Shown here piece after piece: positions 18,056 to 26,614 of a DNA stretch of 64,000 nucleotides. Source of the stretch: Mesorhizobium sp. AR07 (GTDB taxonomy: Bacteria > Pseudomonadota > Alphaproteobacteria > Rhizobiales > Rhizobiaceae). How positions within the stretch are numbered: position 1 is the first letter of the stretch; each line of letters opens with the position of its first letter. The stretch is taken from positions 1-64,000 of the forward strand of contig NZ_CP080529.1 in the NCBI RefSeq assembly GCF_024746815.1. The letters are read 5' to 3'. The notes beneath the pieces are model-generated. The model made no database searches. It had not been told where the DNA came from and saw only the letters and a program-made list of their open reading frames with translations. The position numbers were made by a program, and so were the translations under genes.

Positions 18056-19732
18056 TCAGGCCGCCGCTGGTTGGGTCCGCACTTTTGCGGACCTCCAATT
18101 CCAAGGCAGCAAATCATCGATCCGATGGGCCGGATAGGCGGGCAGTTGGGCGAGGACGTGGGCGAGCCAGGCCTGAGGGTCGACGTCATTCAATTTGGCG
18201 CTGGCGATCAGGCTGTAGAGAACGGCAGCGCGCTGTCCGCCGCGATCGGAACCGCAGAACAGCCACGACTTTCTGCCGAGAGCGATGCCGCGCAGGGCTC
18301 GCTCGGCAGCATTGTTCGACAGGCAGATCCGCCCATCGTCGAGGAACCGGGTGAAGGATGACCAGCGGCGCAGCATGTAGTTGAAGGCCTTGGTCAGATT
18401 GTGTCCGCGAGAGAGCTTGTCGCGCCTCTCGATCATCCAGCGCTCGAGCTCGGTGACCAGCGGCGCGCTCCGCTCTTGGCGCACGGCGTGGTGTTGGCCT
18501 GGCGACAGGCCGTTGATCGCGCGCTCGATATCGAACAGGGTATCGATTCGCTTCACGGCCTCAACCGCTAGCGGATAGACCAGGTTGGGCTTCTCGCCGT
18601 GCGCCTTCTTGCGCGCCGCCGCTTCGATATCGGCCAGCTCGAACACTTTGCGCCGGCTGTGGGCCCAGCAGCTGGCTTCCAGAATAGGCGCCGGCTGACG
18701 GCCCGTTGCATAGAGATCCCCATAACCGCCATAGGCATCGGCCTGCAGGATGCCGCTCCAGCCGGCGAGATGCGCTGCGGGATGTTCCCTTCGACGATCG
18801 CGGGAATAATAGAACACCGCCGCCGGCGGATCGGCGCCGCCGAACGGTCGGTCATCGCGCACATAGGTCCATAATCGGCCGGTATCGGTCTTGCCCTTGG
18901 CCAGGACCGGAACCGTCGTATCGTCGCCGTGCAGACGTGAAGCGGCCAGCACATGGGCTTCGAGCCGCTTGAACAGCGGCATCAGCGCCGCGGCGCCGGC
19001 GCCGACCTGGTCGGCCAGGGTCGACAGGCTGAGCGGCACGCCTTCGCGGGCATAGCGTTCAGCCTGGCGGTTGAGCGGCTGATGCTGGCCGAACTTCTCG
19101 AACAGGATCATCGCCAGGAGGCCGGGACCGGCCCAGCCGCGCGGGGTGACGTGGAACGGCGCTGGAGCCTGGCTGATCGCCTCGCAGTCGCGGCAGGTGA
19201 ACTTCTCCCGCACGTGCTGGATCACCTTCCATTGCCGCGGCACCACCTCCAGCGTCTCGGTGATATCCTCATCCAGCTTGCGCAGCCGATGACCGCCGCA
19301 GCAATGGCAAGCGGTCGGCGCCGGCTCGACCACGCGTTCGCGCGGCAGGTGCTCGGGAAATGGCTGGCGCGCCGGTCGTTTGCGCACATAAGGCGCCACC
19401 TCGGTGGTCCGGGCCGCTGCCTGTTCGGCGGCGATCTCGTCTTCCGTCGCCGTGCTCTCGAGTTCTTCGAAGGTGAGTTCCATCTGGTCGTGCAGGCGGG
19501 CGGAACGTTCAGAACTCTGACCATGCAGCGCCCGCTGCAGCTTGCGGATCGTCAGATCCTGATGTGCGATCAGCGCCGCATCATCCGATGCCTTGGCCCT
19601 GGCGACCGCCAGTTCGGCCTCGACCAGCGCAGCGCGCGCGGCCTCGTCTTCGGCTCTGGCCAGCGCCGCGGTCAGCGCTGTTCTCAGCGCGCCGATATCG
19701 TCCGGAACAGCATCCAAGGCGGTGGCAACCAT
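18056..19732 (-). CDS. tnpC: IS66 transposase TnpC
   Basis: This is a full-length IS66-type DDE transposase of 558 residues. It has the coiled-coil N-terminus (EDEAARAALVEAELAVARAK), the LRRLQRAL-like helix followed by a glutamate-rich region, and a zinc-binding CHCC motif (TACHCCGGHRL). The core contains LHGDDTTVPVLAKGK and AYGGYGDLY, and the C-terminal LSNNAAERALRGIALGRKSW is a hallmark of the family. A perfect 8-bp stem with a 4-nt loop lies in its last codons (18074-18093). Confidence 0.92.
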   Translation of the reverse strand: MVATALDAVPDDIGALRTALTAALARAEDEAARAALVEAELAVARAKASDDAALIAHQDLTIRKLQRALHGQSSERSARLHDQMELTFEELESTATEDEIAAEQAAARTTEVAPYVRKRPARQPFPEHLPRERVVEPAPTACHCCGGHRLRKLDEDITETLEVVPRQWKVIQHVREKFTCRDCEAISQAPAPFHVTPRGWAGPGLLAMILFEKFGQHQPLNRQAERYAREGVPLSLSTLADQVGAGAAALMPLFKRLEAHVLAASRLHGDDTTVPVLAKGKTDTGRLWTYVRDDRPFGGADPPAAVFYYSRDRRREHPAAHLAGWSGILQADAYGGYGDLYATGRQPAPILEASCWAHSRRKVFELADIEAAARKKAHGEKPNLVYPLAVEAVKRIDTLFDIERAINGLSPGQHHAVRQERSAPLVTELERWMIERRDKLSRGHNLTKAFNYMLRRWSSFTRFLDDGRICLSNNAAERALRGIALGRKSWLFCGSDRGGQRAAVLYSLIASAKLNDVDPQAWLAHVLAQLPAYPAHRIDDLLPWNWRSAKVRTQPAAA

Positions 19733-19798
19733 GCTCTGGAGTGAATCATAAAACGCGTTCGCTGACTCGCGGAAAATGGCGCAAACTCAAAGAAAAAC

Positions 19799-20146
19799 TC
19801 AGCCCGCGCGCTGGGGGCGGAACGTGTGACGCGGGTTGCGCCAATCGATCCCGTCGAGCATGTAGGCGAGCTGCGCCGGTGATATGGAAACCGTACCGTC
19901 CGCCGGCGACGGCCATAGAAACCGGCCCTTCTCGAGCCGTTTTGCATACAGCGACATGCCGAGCCCATCATGCCAGATAACCTTGATCAGATTGCCGCTG
20001 CGGCCGCGGAAGACATAAAGATCGCCGGCATGCGGATCCCGGCCCAACGTCTCCTGAACCTGCAGAGCGAGGCCTTGCATCCCGCGACGCATATCGGTCC
20101 GGCCGACCGCCAACCAGATCCGCACCTGGCTCGGAACCGGGACCAT
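19799..20146 (-). CDS. tnpB: IS66 accessory protein TnpB
   Basis: This 115-residue protein is the second IS66 gene. It has the family signature IWLAVGRTDMRRGMQGLALQ, then GDLYVFRGRSGNLIKVIWHD and LEKGRFLWP. TnpB is required for transposition together with TnpA and TnpC; its biochemical role is not well defined. It overlaps the 3' part of tnpA in another frame and ends 66 bp before tnpC. Confidence 0.92.
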   Translation of the reverse strand: MVPVPSQVRIWLAVGRTDMRRGMQGLALQVQETLGRDPHAGDLYVFRGRSGNLIKVIWHDGLGMSLYAKRLEKGRFLWPSPADGTVSISPAQLAYMLDGIDWRNPRHTFRPQRAG

Positions 20147-20496
20147 GAAACGCCCAGCGCCTTCACCATCGCCGCCGCCAGTGTCGGCGGCGTGGTTAGC
20201 GGAATCCGCAGCCGCACCTTGCCAGCGATCTCCAGCTCGATCACCGCTGGGGGCGCCGCCGGCACCGAAGCGGCGACAGGCTCATCGGGAACCACGACGA
20301 CTTCGGCAAAGCCCGTCTCGCGGGCTCTCAGCGTGCGGCGCCACTTATAGATCAGGCTGGTTGCGACATCGTACTGACGCGCCACCGCCGCCACCGTGGC
20401 CCCGGGCGCGAATGCCGCGGCCAGTATCCGGCACTGATCCTCTTCGCTCCAACGACGACGGCGCTCCGGCCCGGTCAATAACGTCACTTGGCTCAT
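19987..20496 (-). CDS. tnpA: IS66 accessory protein TnpA
   Basis: The N-terminal 110 residues are typical of IS66 TnpA: RRRRWSEEDQCRILAAAFAP and a helix-turn-helix, VAAVARQYDVATSLIYKWRR. In most IS66 elements tnpA ends where tnpB begins. Here the frame runs on for about 50 residues inside tnpB (from MVKALGVSW), which suggests that the normal stop has been lost by a small mutation. The extended tail is not expected to be functional. Confidence 0.8.
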   Translation of the reverse strand: MSQVTLLTGPERRRRWSEEDQCRILAAAFAPGATVAAVARQYDVATSLIYKWRRTLRARETGFAEVVVVPDEPVAASVPAAPPAVIELEIAGKVRLRIPLTTPPTLAAAMVKALGVSWSRFRARCGSGWRSAGPICVAGCKASLCRFRRRWAGIRMPAIFMSSAAAAAI

Positions 20497-20655
20497 GCTG
20501 TGCTGCTAACTACGCTCGTAAGGACGACCTTAAGAGCACAGCCTCGCTACCGTGCCATACTCGCGCAAGGCGGCCTTAGCCGGAGGCGTACCTCTTGGCG
20601 GGCATCAGCCATTCCTCGTTGATAACGAGGGGCCTCATGCCCGAGGGACTGACCC

Positions 20656-20838
20656 ATGCGCGACTACGCGACCGTGGCCATGCATTGGTCTGCCATCGAT
20701 GTGATGCGTAACCGTCAAACAGGCGCCATTGAAAAGAGAGATCCCAACAATCCTGTCGAAACAACGGAGCTGTGGACCTTCACTCGCGAGACTGGGCAAC
20801 CATGGCTGCTATCTGCGATCCAGGAAACGGCCAATTGA
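20656..20838 (+). pseudogene. Tim44-domain protein, C-terminal fragment
   Basis: The 60-residue frame (YATVAMHWSAIDVMRNRQTG, then ETTELWTFTRETGQPWLLSA) is the end of a Tim44/TimA-type domain, found in membrane-associated proteins of alphaproteobacteria. The rest of the gene is missing upstream, where the IS66 element ends, and a stop codon precedes the first Met. It is a remnant rather than a small gene. Confidence 0.7.
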
Positions 20839-20949
20839 AACGCAACGACGCCGGCTCCTATCGCCCAATGCCTAAGCGCCGACCTTCTCACGGAACGATT
20901 CGGCATCTTCCGCATTGCGGTTCCGGGACCAAAATTAGGAGAAACTGAT

Positions 20950-21210
20950 ATGAAAAGAGTAATAATCGCGGCGGCAGTTTTCGCTGTTCTGGGTGTGAGT
21001 TCACAAGCCCAGGCGATCGGATGTCTGTCGGGTGCCGCAGCGGGCGGCGTGGCTGGCCACTATGCCGGCCATCACACGGTGCTCGGAGCCTTGGGTGGGT
21101 GTGTGGTGGGTCACCAGCTCCATAAGAAGCAGAAGCGTAAGAAGCAACTGCTGGAGCAGCAGCAAACTTTACCCTCCCAGCCGGCTGTCAAAAAACAGAC
21201 AGCTCAATAA
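20950..21210 (+). CDS. Small exported glycine-zipper protein
   Basis: This 86-residue protein has a clear Sec signal peptide (MKRVIIAAAVFAVLGVSSQA, cleavage near AQA-IG). A glycine-rich segment follows (GAAAGGVAGHYAGHHTVLGA), resembling the glycine-zipper repeats of small envelope proteins, and then a lysine- and glutamine-rich tail (HKKQKRKKQLLEQQQ). AGGAG lies 8 bp before the ATG. It is probably periplasmic or outer-membrane associated; its function is unknown. The next two small genes follow on the same strand. Confidence 0.75.
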   Translation: MKRVIIAAAVFAVLGVSSQAQAIGCLSGAAAGGVAGHYAGHHTVLGALGGCVVGHQLHKKQKRKKQLLEQQQTLPSQPAVKKQTAQ

Positions 21211-21245
21211 CGCTCGTGCTGATGACGCATGCATTGGAGGGCATC

Positions 21246-21575
21246 ATGGATCGTCCTTTGTACTTTTTAGCGGAGTTCTTCTCAAGGCCGCCTGGCTTCT
21301 ACGTCATGCTCGGGGCAGCAGTCACTTGCGCGGCGTTCGCCAGCTCGTCCGTTGGAAGCTACACCCTGTCCATATCAGCCATTGCGTTAACCGGCGTCGT
21401 TCTGATCCAGAACAGCCGTGACACTCGCGCGATGCAGGCCAAGTTGAACGAAATTATCGTGGCTCTGGACAATGCGCGAAACGAGGTAGTCGGTCTCGAA
21501 CATGCTTCGCACGCGGAAATTACCGCTGAGATCGAGAAGATCGAGCGGAACGCTGCGCTTTCGAACAATCGGTGA
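21246..21575 (+). CDS. Low-affinity iron permease family membrane protein
   Basis: This 109-residue protein starts MDRPLYFLAEFFSRPPGFYV and has two hydrophobic segments (about 20-40 and 45-62), followed by the helix NSRDTRAMQAKLNEIIVALD. This layout matches the small bacterial proteins of the iron permease family, which are named after a yeast transporter but have no proven transport role. ATG 21246 is preferred over the ATG ten codons upstream because the family similarity starts there and GGAGG lies just before it. Confidence 0.75.
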   Translation: MDRPLYFLAEFFSRPPGFYVMLGAAVTCAAFASSSVGSYTLSISAIALTGVVLIQNSRDTRAMQAKLNEIIVALDNARNEVVGLEHASHAEITAEIEKIERNAALSNNR

Positions 21576-21583
21576 GACCTCAA

Positions 21584-21781
21584 ATGAGAAGCTATCGGGT
21601 CGACGAAATGGTAGATGACACCGTGCGAAAGTCGCATGCAATCAAAGCGCCGACGCCGTTCGAAGCTGCGGGAAAAGTCATTAGCCAAACCGTGAAGCTA
21701 ACCAAGCAGCCTGAAGGCGACTGGGTGAGGGTCACGGACGAAGAGAAAGGGCTGGTTTTCGGCTACATTGCGACGCCATGA
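21584..21781 (+). CDS. Conserved small hypothetical protein
   Basis: This 65-residue protein has the core HAIKAPTPFEAAGKVISQTV and DWVRVTDEEKGLVFGYIATP. It has no signal peptide or membrane segment. It begins 8 bp after the iron permease family gene on the same strand, so the two are probably co-transcribed. The even codon use and the plausible fold suggest a real gene, but I recognise no family. Confidence 0.55.
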   Translation: MRSYRVDEMVDDTVRKSHAIKAPTPFEAAGKVISQTVKLTKQPEGDWVRVTDEEKGLVFGYIATP

Positions 21782-21878
21782 TTTGAAGCGCGCGACAATT
21801 TCCGGACCAGGTCGCGCTATTTAATTGGAGATAAGGGGCGACCTGCCGGCCCGACAGGTCGCCGCTCCTGAGATGCGA

Positions 21879-22400
21879 TTAGCTTAGTATGTCTACCGCG
21901 CGGGCAGCTACCAGCGCGAGTGTCATAAGCGACACTGCTGCTTCGGCCGCCATCAGGAGTTTGGCCCGGGCCGATAGGGGCATCGTGTCTGTAGGGGAAA
22001 ACGCCGTCGCGTTGGTAAAGGACACAAAGAAATAGTCCACGAAGCCAGGTGACCAGTCTTTAGGGCGGTCGATACTCATTGCCATTTGGGGAAATAGAAA
22101 ATCGACGGTGGACTGGGGAACCATGCCTCTTGATGCGGGCCCGCCCCTATCGATGCTCCAGTACCACAGCGCGAAGACAATCACATTGGTCGACCAGATA
22201 TTCGCCGCGTCGATCAACAGCGACCTGGCGTCCCCAGCGTGACCGCCGAGCAAAGCGCGCAACAGGAAATACAGGGCGACGAAATTCATGAAGGTGATGA
22301 TGGCGGTCAGCACCAACGCCGCGCGGCGGATTAAGCGACGCGTGCGCGTCGCAAGTTGGAGATGCATTTCTGTCGTGGCGTTCTTCACCTGATTGTGCAC
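21879..22400 (-). CDS. DUF1345-like membrane protein
   Basis: This 173-residue protein has four hydrophobic segments (around 26-50, 65-82, 118-135 and 148-170). The segment FVDYFFVSFTNATAFSPTDT between the third and fourth resembles the pore-like loop of DUF1345 and two-pore channel-like proteins. It lies convergent to the small genes upstream. The N-terminus is charged and cytoplasmic. The assignment is by motif only and the function is unknown. Confidence 0.6.
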   Translation of the reverse strand: MHNQVKNATTEMHLQLATRTRRLIRRAALVLTAIITFMNFVALYFLLRALLGGHAGDARSLLIDAANIWSTNVIVFALWYWSIDRGGPASRGMVPQSTVDFLFPQMAMSIDRPKDWSPGFVDYFFVSFTNATAFSPTDTMPLSARAKLLMAAEAAVSLMTLALVAARAVDILS

Positions 22401-22633
22401 CCAGGCCGTAGCAAATGCGCATTGACCAGCTCGACCGTGGAGAAGAAACGAACCCGCTTGTGATGATGCTCGATCGCCTGGATAAGGTTCGCCGAAACGC
22501 TATACGTGCGCTGGGCATCGCGGCGCCCGATGACGCCACCGCGGATGTCCTGGGAGAGCTGCAGTTTGAATTGCGTCGAGTGCCGACGATATGGACCTCG
22601 TGACTTCATGAGCCTTCTCCGTTCAAGGCCCAT
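22385..22633 (-). pseudogene. Transposase orfA fragment
   Basis: The first 50 residues (RRHSTQFKLQLSQDIRGGVI, GRRDAQRTYSVSANLIQ) resemble the helix-turn-helix start of small IS transposase OrfA proteins. The remainder is unrelated and overlaps the start of the membrane protein gene by 16 bp. No second orf or inverted repeats are seen, so it is a remnant. Confidence 0.5.
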
Positions 22634-22810
22634 CGAGCGTATCAGTTTTTTTAGGCCCCCCTGGTCCAGCCGCAGGGGTTCACTCCATTGCCGGGTCAGT
22701 TCCTAGTGAAAATCAACAAAGTGTCAGCGCTCCGGCTCGGTCGAACACAATCGATGCCCGCTTGGATAACGGGACGCACACGCAACAACACGCGAAGCTC
22801 ACTCAGGATT

Positions 22811-23680
22811 TCATTTTACCAGCCGCTTTCGAATCGACAGCAATTCCTGCCGGCGCTTTGCGGTCGTCCTCGGGAAAGTCATTTTGAGTCCTTCGAGCGT
22901 ATCGAGAACGATTTGCGATACGATCAGCCGGGCGTTCTCTTTGTCATCGGCGGGGACGACATACCAGGGGGCGTCGCTGGTGCTCGTCGCACTAAGACAT
23001 TCCTCGTAGGCCGTCATGTAGTCCTTCCAGAATTTCCGCTCCTCGATGTCAGCAACGCTGAACTTCCAGTTCTTTTCGGGCTCATCGATACGCTCAAGAA
23101 AGCGCTTTCGCTGCTCCTCCTTCGAGAGATGAAGAAAGAATTTGATGATGCGTGTTCCATTGCCGGAGAGGTGCCTCTCCAAATTCGTGATCGAACGATA
23201 CCGGTCGTGCCACACCGTCTTCTCGTCGCGCAAAGCATCGGGGAGCCCCTCGCTGCGAAGAATCTCTGGATGGACGCGGGCGATCAGAACCTCTTCGTAA
23301 TAGGACCGGTTGAAGATGCCGATCCGACCGCGTTCCGGCAGGTCACGGGTCGTGCGCCAGAGAAAGTCGTGTTGCAGTTCGGCGGGGCTGGGATGCTTGT
23401 AGCTGAATACCTGGCAGCCTTGCGGATTGACCCCCGACATCACGTGCTTGATGGCGCCATCCTTTCCGGCCGCATCCATCGCCTGAAAGATCATAAGGAT
23501 GGCATAGCTATTGGATGCGTAAAGAAGCTGCTGTTGCGCGCTCAGTTGCGCAACATGGTCAGCCAGAAGTTTGTGATATTGCTCCTTCGACTTGTAGACG
23601 GGCTTGATTGAAGTCGGCCATTTCTTGAGATTGACATTGTCTCCCTCCTGCACGCGAAAGTATTTTGAATTGATTCTCAT
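22811..23680 (-). CDS. ppk2: Polyphosphate kinase 2 family protein
   Basis: This 289-residue protein belongs to the PPK2 family, which transfers phosphate between polyphosphate and nucleotides. The Walker A region reads FQAMDAAGKDGAIKHVMSGV (around residue 65), and FNRSYYEEVLIARVHPE (around 125) is the family hallmark, followed by FFLHLSKEEQRKRFLERID. It is the one-domain form. A good ribosome binding site (AAAGGAAAAGG) precedes the ATG. Direction (nucleotide phosphorylation or polyphosphate synthesis) cannot be read from the sequence. Its 5' end overlaps the degraded tail of a toxin frame. Confidence 0.9.
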   Translation of the reverse strand: MRINSKYFRVQEGDNVNLKKWPTSIKPVYKSKEQYHKLLADHVAQLSAQQQLLYASNSYAILMIFQAMDAAGKDGAIKHVMSGVNPQGCQVFSYKHPSPAELQHDFLWRTTRDLPERGRIGIFNRSYYEEVLIARVHPEILRSEGLPDALRDEKTVWHDRYRSITNLERHLSGNGTRIIKFFLHLSKEEQRKRFLERIDEPEKNWKFSVADIEERKFWKDYMTAYEECLSATSTSDAPWYVVPADDKENARLIVSQIVLDTLEGLKMTFPRTTAKRRQELLSIRKRLVK

Positions 23681-23714
23681 CCTTTTCCTTTCGCCGCGGC
23701 TGGCACATCGATCG

Positions 23715-23891
23715 GTTTTCCTTGGCGTTGTTCGTGACGAAGGTGAAATCCCCCTCCACGATGCGTGGCATCAGATCCCAGTCGGTTTCGCCGCTGAGCC
23801 CAAGCCAGCTGACATGGTTTGCTTCATGTCCGCGCACCTGAGCGACAGCAACTAGGGACGTATGCAGGCACTCGTCGATCAGGAACTTCAC
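23715..23891 (-). pseudogene. DUF5615 PIN-like toxin, truncated
   Basis: The frame starts MKFLIDECLHTSLVAVAQVR and continues to DWDLMPRIVEGDFTFVTNN, the N-terminal half of the PIN-like DUF5615 family with its acidic IDEC motif. After VTNN the sequence loses similarity and runs into the PPK2 upstream region. The second half, with further acidic residues, is missing. Its ATG overlaps the antitoxin stop by 4 bp, as in intact pairs. It is probably inactive. Confidence 0.7.
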
Positions 23892-24547
23892 GAGGCCACG
23901 CGTGTCTTCGAACTCGTAGACGGGTGTGGATCTCCTTGCAGCACCATGTGCTTCGACGACTTGGCTTTCAGCCCCATCTCGGAGAGCTTCTTTGGTCGTC
24001 CGCGCGTTGGATGAGCAGCGACCCAGATTCTCGCAAGCTCAATCATCCGTGGCGTCAGAATGGGATATCCCTCGAGAATCTCCGTCTCGCCGGCACCTTG
24101 CGCAAGCATCGCCGTGATCATTCGCACAGGGATGCGGGTTCCTTTGAAGACCGGCTCTCCGCCCATCACCCCCTTAACGCGGCCGATGGCGGCCTCCGCT
24201 TCATCGAGATCGACTATGCGTGCCTTAAGCTGCTTGCGCGCTTCAGCGACGTCGACGATCAGCAAATCGTCGGCCTTGACAGTCTTGGCCGTTGGGGCAG
24301 CCTTAATCTCCTCGAACAGGCGACGTCGACGATCAGCCGGGAGTGTCGAACCGACGCCATACCAGAGCTTGAGGCGCAGCAGACCTTCCCCGGTCAGCGC
24401 CCGTCGGACAATCCCGCCGGCACGTCGACCAGTTTCCGGCACCGTATCGACAATGCGTTTGTCGATCGCGTTGTGAACGGCCTTGATGCCGATCCCGCTG
24501 ACGGCTGCCGCCTCTGCAGGCGTGTAAATGCGAACTAGCGCACCCAT
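23888..24547 (-). CDS. DUF433 antitoxin
   Basis: This 219-residue protein has an N-terminal MerR/HTH-like segment (IYTPAEAAAVSGIGIKAVHN) and a C-terminal DUF433 domain (GEPVFKGTRIPVRMITAMLA, ILEGYPILTPRMIELARIW). DUF433 proteins pair with DUF5615 toxins, and the toxin remnant follows with a 4-bp overlap. The final 25 residues (SSKHMVLQGDPHPSTSSK) differ from the usual ending. ATG 24547 is preferred over 24571. It probably represses its own promoter. Confidence 0.75.
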   Translation of the reverse strand: MGALVRIYTPAEAAAVSGIGIKAVHNAIDKRIVDTVPETGRRAGGIVRRALTGEGLLRLKLWYGVGSTLPADRRRRLFEEIKAAPTAKTVKADDLLIVDVAEARKQLKARIVDLDEAEAAIGRVKGVMGGEPVFKGTRIPVRMITAMLAQGAGETEILEGYPILTPRMIELARIWVAAHPTRGRPKKLSEMGLKAKSSKHMVLQGDPHPSTSSKTRVAS

Positions 24548-24695
24548 AATTGTTCTCCTTGTGAAGAACAATATAGGCGCTTGGTCTCTCTTCGTAAAGG
24601 CTGGTTGCTACCTGACCCCGTGCATCCATATTTCAGGAGCCCTGATGTACCCCGATTGAGAAGGCCGAAGCCTCATACGGCCGGCCGGCAGCCAT

Positions 24696-25430
24696 CTAGA
24701 CGCGGCCGCCGAAATCGTCTGACATTCCGGTTTCTGATTCGTCCTCTTCGTCATCGCCAGCGAATGCTGGCAAGATGTTCCCAACCAGCAGCTTGTCCTT
24801 GCTGAGCAGTCCGGCGTCTTCGAGCGCTTCGAAGTCGGGCAGGTCGCGCAGCGTGTCGAGCCCGAAATGCGACAGGAAGGTCTTGGTCGTAACATAGGTA
24901 TAGGGCGCGCCTTGTGTGGGACTGCGAGGGCCGGAAGCGATGAAGTCCTGTGATCGAAGGATGCCGATCAGGTCGCGAGAAACCTCCTTGCCGAAGAAGG
25001 ACGACAGCTCGGCACGAGTGATCGGCTGGAAATAGGCGATGCACATCAGCACCAGGCTTTCCGACTCCGACAGGGGTCTTTTTTCACCACCGCCGGCACC
25101 CTGGCCGGTTGCAGCGCCAAATGCACCCCGGATGGCGTCGGCAAAGTTCTTCCGGGTGCGGTGCTGCCAGCCGCCGGCAACGGAGACCAATTCGTAGGGA
25201 CGTCCACGCAATTCGTCGCGGATCTCGTCAATGATGAGATCGATGTTGCAGTTTTTGCCGACCACGCGCGCGAGCACACTACGTGTGACCGGCTCGCTCG
25301 CGGCGAAAATCACGGCTTCGACCCGGCCCATCCACTCGCGCCACCGCAGCTCCGGCGGCAGATGCTCGAGCTCGGTGTCCAGAAGCACGGGCTGCTCGCT
25401 TTCCTTTCGGCGCGTCGCGGATTCTGCCAT
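24696..25430 (-). CDS. scpB: ScpB condensin accessory protein (intact copy)
   Basis: This 244-residue protein has two winged-helix domains (about 40-105 and 130-205). Key stretches are ASEPVTRSVLARVVGKNCNI, CIAYFQPITRAELSSFFGKE and VTTKTFLSHFGLDTLRDLPD. ScpB bridges ScpA and SMC in chromosome condensation; plasmid-borne copies may serve plasmid maintenance. The start is ATG 25430, 3 bp after the stop of the DUF1403 gene; the longer upstream frame is only an open shadow of that gene. A broken paralogue lies at 15950-17700. Confidence 0.85.
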   Translation of the reverse strand: MAESATRRKESEQPVLLDTELEHLPPELRWREWMGRVEAVIFAASEPVTRSVLARVVGKNCNIDLIIDEIRDELRGRPYELVSVAGGWQHRTRKNFADAIRGAFGAATGQGAGGGEKRPLSESESLVLMCIAYFQPITRAELSSFFGKEVSRDLIGILRSQDFIASGPRSPTQGAPYTYVTTKTFLSHFGLDTLRDLPDFEALEDAGLLSKDKLLVGNILPAFAGDDEEDESETGMSDDFGGRV

Positions 25431-25432
25431 CG

Positions 25433-26386
25433 CTACAGCCCGTAAAGCCGGAAGGAAGAGCGGCCGGACAACTCCCGCACAGCCTCGAACTTTTGCAGCC
25501 GCTCGAACAGGCGCCGTGCCCCGAAGCGCGACAGGTTCTTTGTTGTCAGCGAGCCGGAGATGGCGTCTTCGTTGAGCAGCAGAAAAATCACCTCGCCAGC
25601 GCCCTTGGCGCGCAGCTTTGGCGCTACCGCCATGAGCCTTTCGGCACGGCGCGACACCTCGGCGGCCAGCCGGCAGGCATCCGCCGCCGCTTGAACCAGC
25701 GCAACGCAAACCGCGCGCTCAAAACTTTTTTCGCCGGGTCGGATGCGCTTGCCGCCAACCTCGCAGCGAAAAGCCGGACCAAAGGCCTGAGCCATCAGCA
25801 GCGGCACCGGCCGCGGCCAGCGCAGGCTTTGCGCCAGCACCAGGTCGGCGAGCCACCAGGCAAAAAGCTCGGCATCGGAGCGCAGGGCGACGACGTGGGC
25901 GGCGATCGCCGCGGCGGCGAACGGCGCCGGCCGCCGCGACCGCGCCAGTTCCTCGATTTGCGTGCAAAGCGCAGCCAGTGCTGTGGCATCCCAATGGAGC
26001 CCGAGCAGATCGACTATCTTTTCAAGCCGATCAGCGCTGGCGAACGGCGGCTGCAGCGCCAGCTGCCGCCATGCGCCGAAGATGGCGCCGGCGGGACCGG
26101 GATCGGCGCCGGCCGCGCGCAGATGCCAGGCGTCGCGCAAGGCGGCTGCGTCCTCGGCGCGGCCGGCCAGCCGCATGCTGGCGGCGGCGCTGTTGAGCGC
26201 CAGCCGCTGGCGCCAGGCACCGGCCCAGCTGGCTTGCGCCCGAGCAAGCGTGTCGAGCGGAGCCAAGGCGGCGCCGGCCTGGAAAGCGGCGGCGGCGTCG
26301 TTGGGCGCGCCGCCGCCGGCGAGCGCCCAGGCCGGAACGGTCGGCGGCGCGAGGGGACTGGCGGTCGCGGGGTCGAGGCGAATCAT
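25433..26386 (-). CDS. DUF1403 family protein
   Basis: This is an alanine-rich protein of about 317 residues (352 if it starts at 26491) of the DUF1403 family, found on rhizobial plasmids directly upstream of scpB. Recognisable stretches are LRDAWHLRAAGADPGPAGAI, LRSDAELFAWWLADLVLAQS and AGEVIFLLLNEDAISGSLTT. The last part resembles a winged helix (LSRFGARRLFERLQKF). The start is uncertain: the Met at 26386 would leave a perfect palindrome (26468-26486) in the leader, while the Met at 26491 would place it in the coding sequence. The function is unknown; coupling with ScpB suggests DNA maintenance. Confidence 0.75.
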   Translation of the reverse strand: MIRLDPATASPLAPPTVPAWALAGGGAPNDAAAAFQAGAALAPLDTLARAQASWAGAWRQRLALNSAAASMRLAGRAEDAAALRDAWHLRAAGADPGPAGAIFGAWRQLALQPPFASADRLEKIVDLLGLHWDATALAALCTQIEELARSRRPAPFAAAAIAAHVVALRSDAELFAWWLADLVLAQSLRWPRPVPLLMAQAFGPAFRCEVGGKRIRPGEKSFERAVCVALVQAAADACRLAAEVSRRAERLMAVAPKLRAKGAGEVIFLLLNEDAISGSLTTKNLSRFGARRLFERLQKFEAVRELSGRSSFRLYGL

Positions 26387-26467
26387 GATTTGAGCGTAGA
26401 GCGCCGGTGCGCTTTCCGCCATCGATTTCGCGCCAAAACGCACAGCCTGTCCGCGCACAATAACGAA

Positions 26468-26486
26468 CGATAATGTTGCATTATCG
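26468..26486. promoter_or_regulatory. Palindrome CGATAATG-TTG-CATTATCG
   Basis: This is a perfect 8-bp inverted repeat around a 3-base spacer in the 5' region of the DUF1403-scpB unit. It is a candidate operator of a dimeric regulator. It lies just inside the longest possible DUF1403 frame and 33 bp from the left tip of the tni transposon. Confidence 0.5.
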
Positions 26487-26518
26487 CTCATTATGAGGCC
26501 TAGTGCCGAAATGGCTGC

Positions 26519-26614
26519 TGTCGGTCATCCTAGATCGCTGGAAAGCCCGCATTTTCGCGGTTTCAGGCGTCGTTCTCGCCCTTATTCGGTGGATTCTCAC
26601 CCCAATTGAGTGGA
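26519..26614 (+). repeat. Left end of the tni transposon: terminal and internal repeats
   Basis: Three related units lie here: 26519-26542 (terminal, TGTCGGTCATCCTAGATCGC...), 26575-26596 (CTCGCCCTTATTCGGTGGAT...) and 26596-26614 (CTCACCCCAATTGAGTGGA). The common pattern is CTC-n-TCCTA-n4-GAGTGGA. They resemble transposase binding sites of Tn7-like elements. Confidence 0.75.

Larger units (their letters stand above)
18056..20593 (-). mobile_element. IS66-family insertion sequence
   Basis: The three IS66 genes tnpA, tnpB and tnpC lie in order on the minus strand. The right boundary is probably near 20593: the sequence CAAGGCGGCCTTAGCCGGAG followed by GCGTAC matches a typical IS66 terminus, and a Tim44-domain gene fragment begins just beyond it. 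A matching left inverted repeat was not found; the left side stops close to the tnpC stop at 18056, so that end may be deleted. Confidence 0.7.

Noticed and set aside
18074..18093. Hairpin GGTCCGCA-CTTT-TGCGGACC as transcription terminator
   Set aside because: It is a perfect stem-loop but lies inside the last codons of tnpC and is not followed by a T-run. It may be an accident of codon use or part of the IS end.
18953..19744. Plus-strand frame of 263 codons
   Set aside because: It is antisense to IS66 tnpC, which is complete and recognisable.
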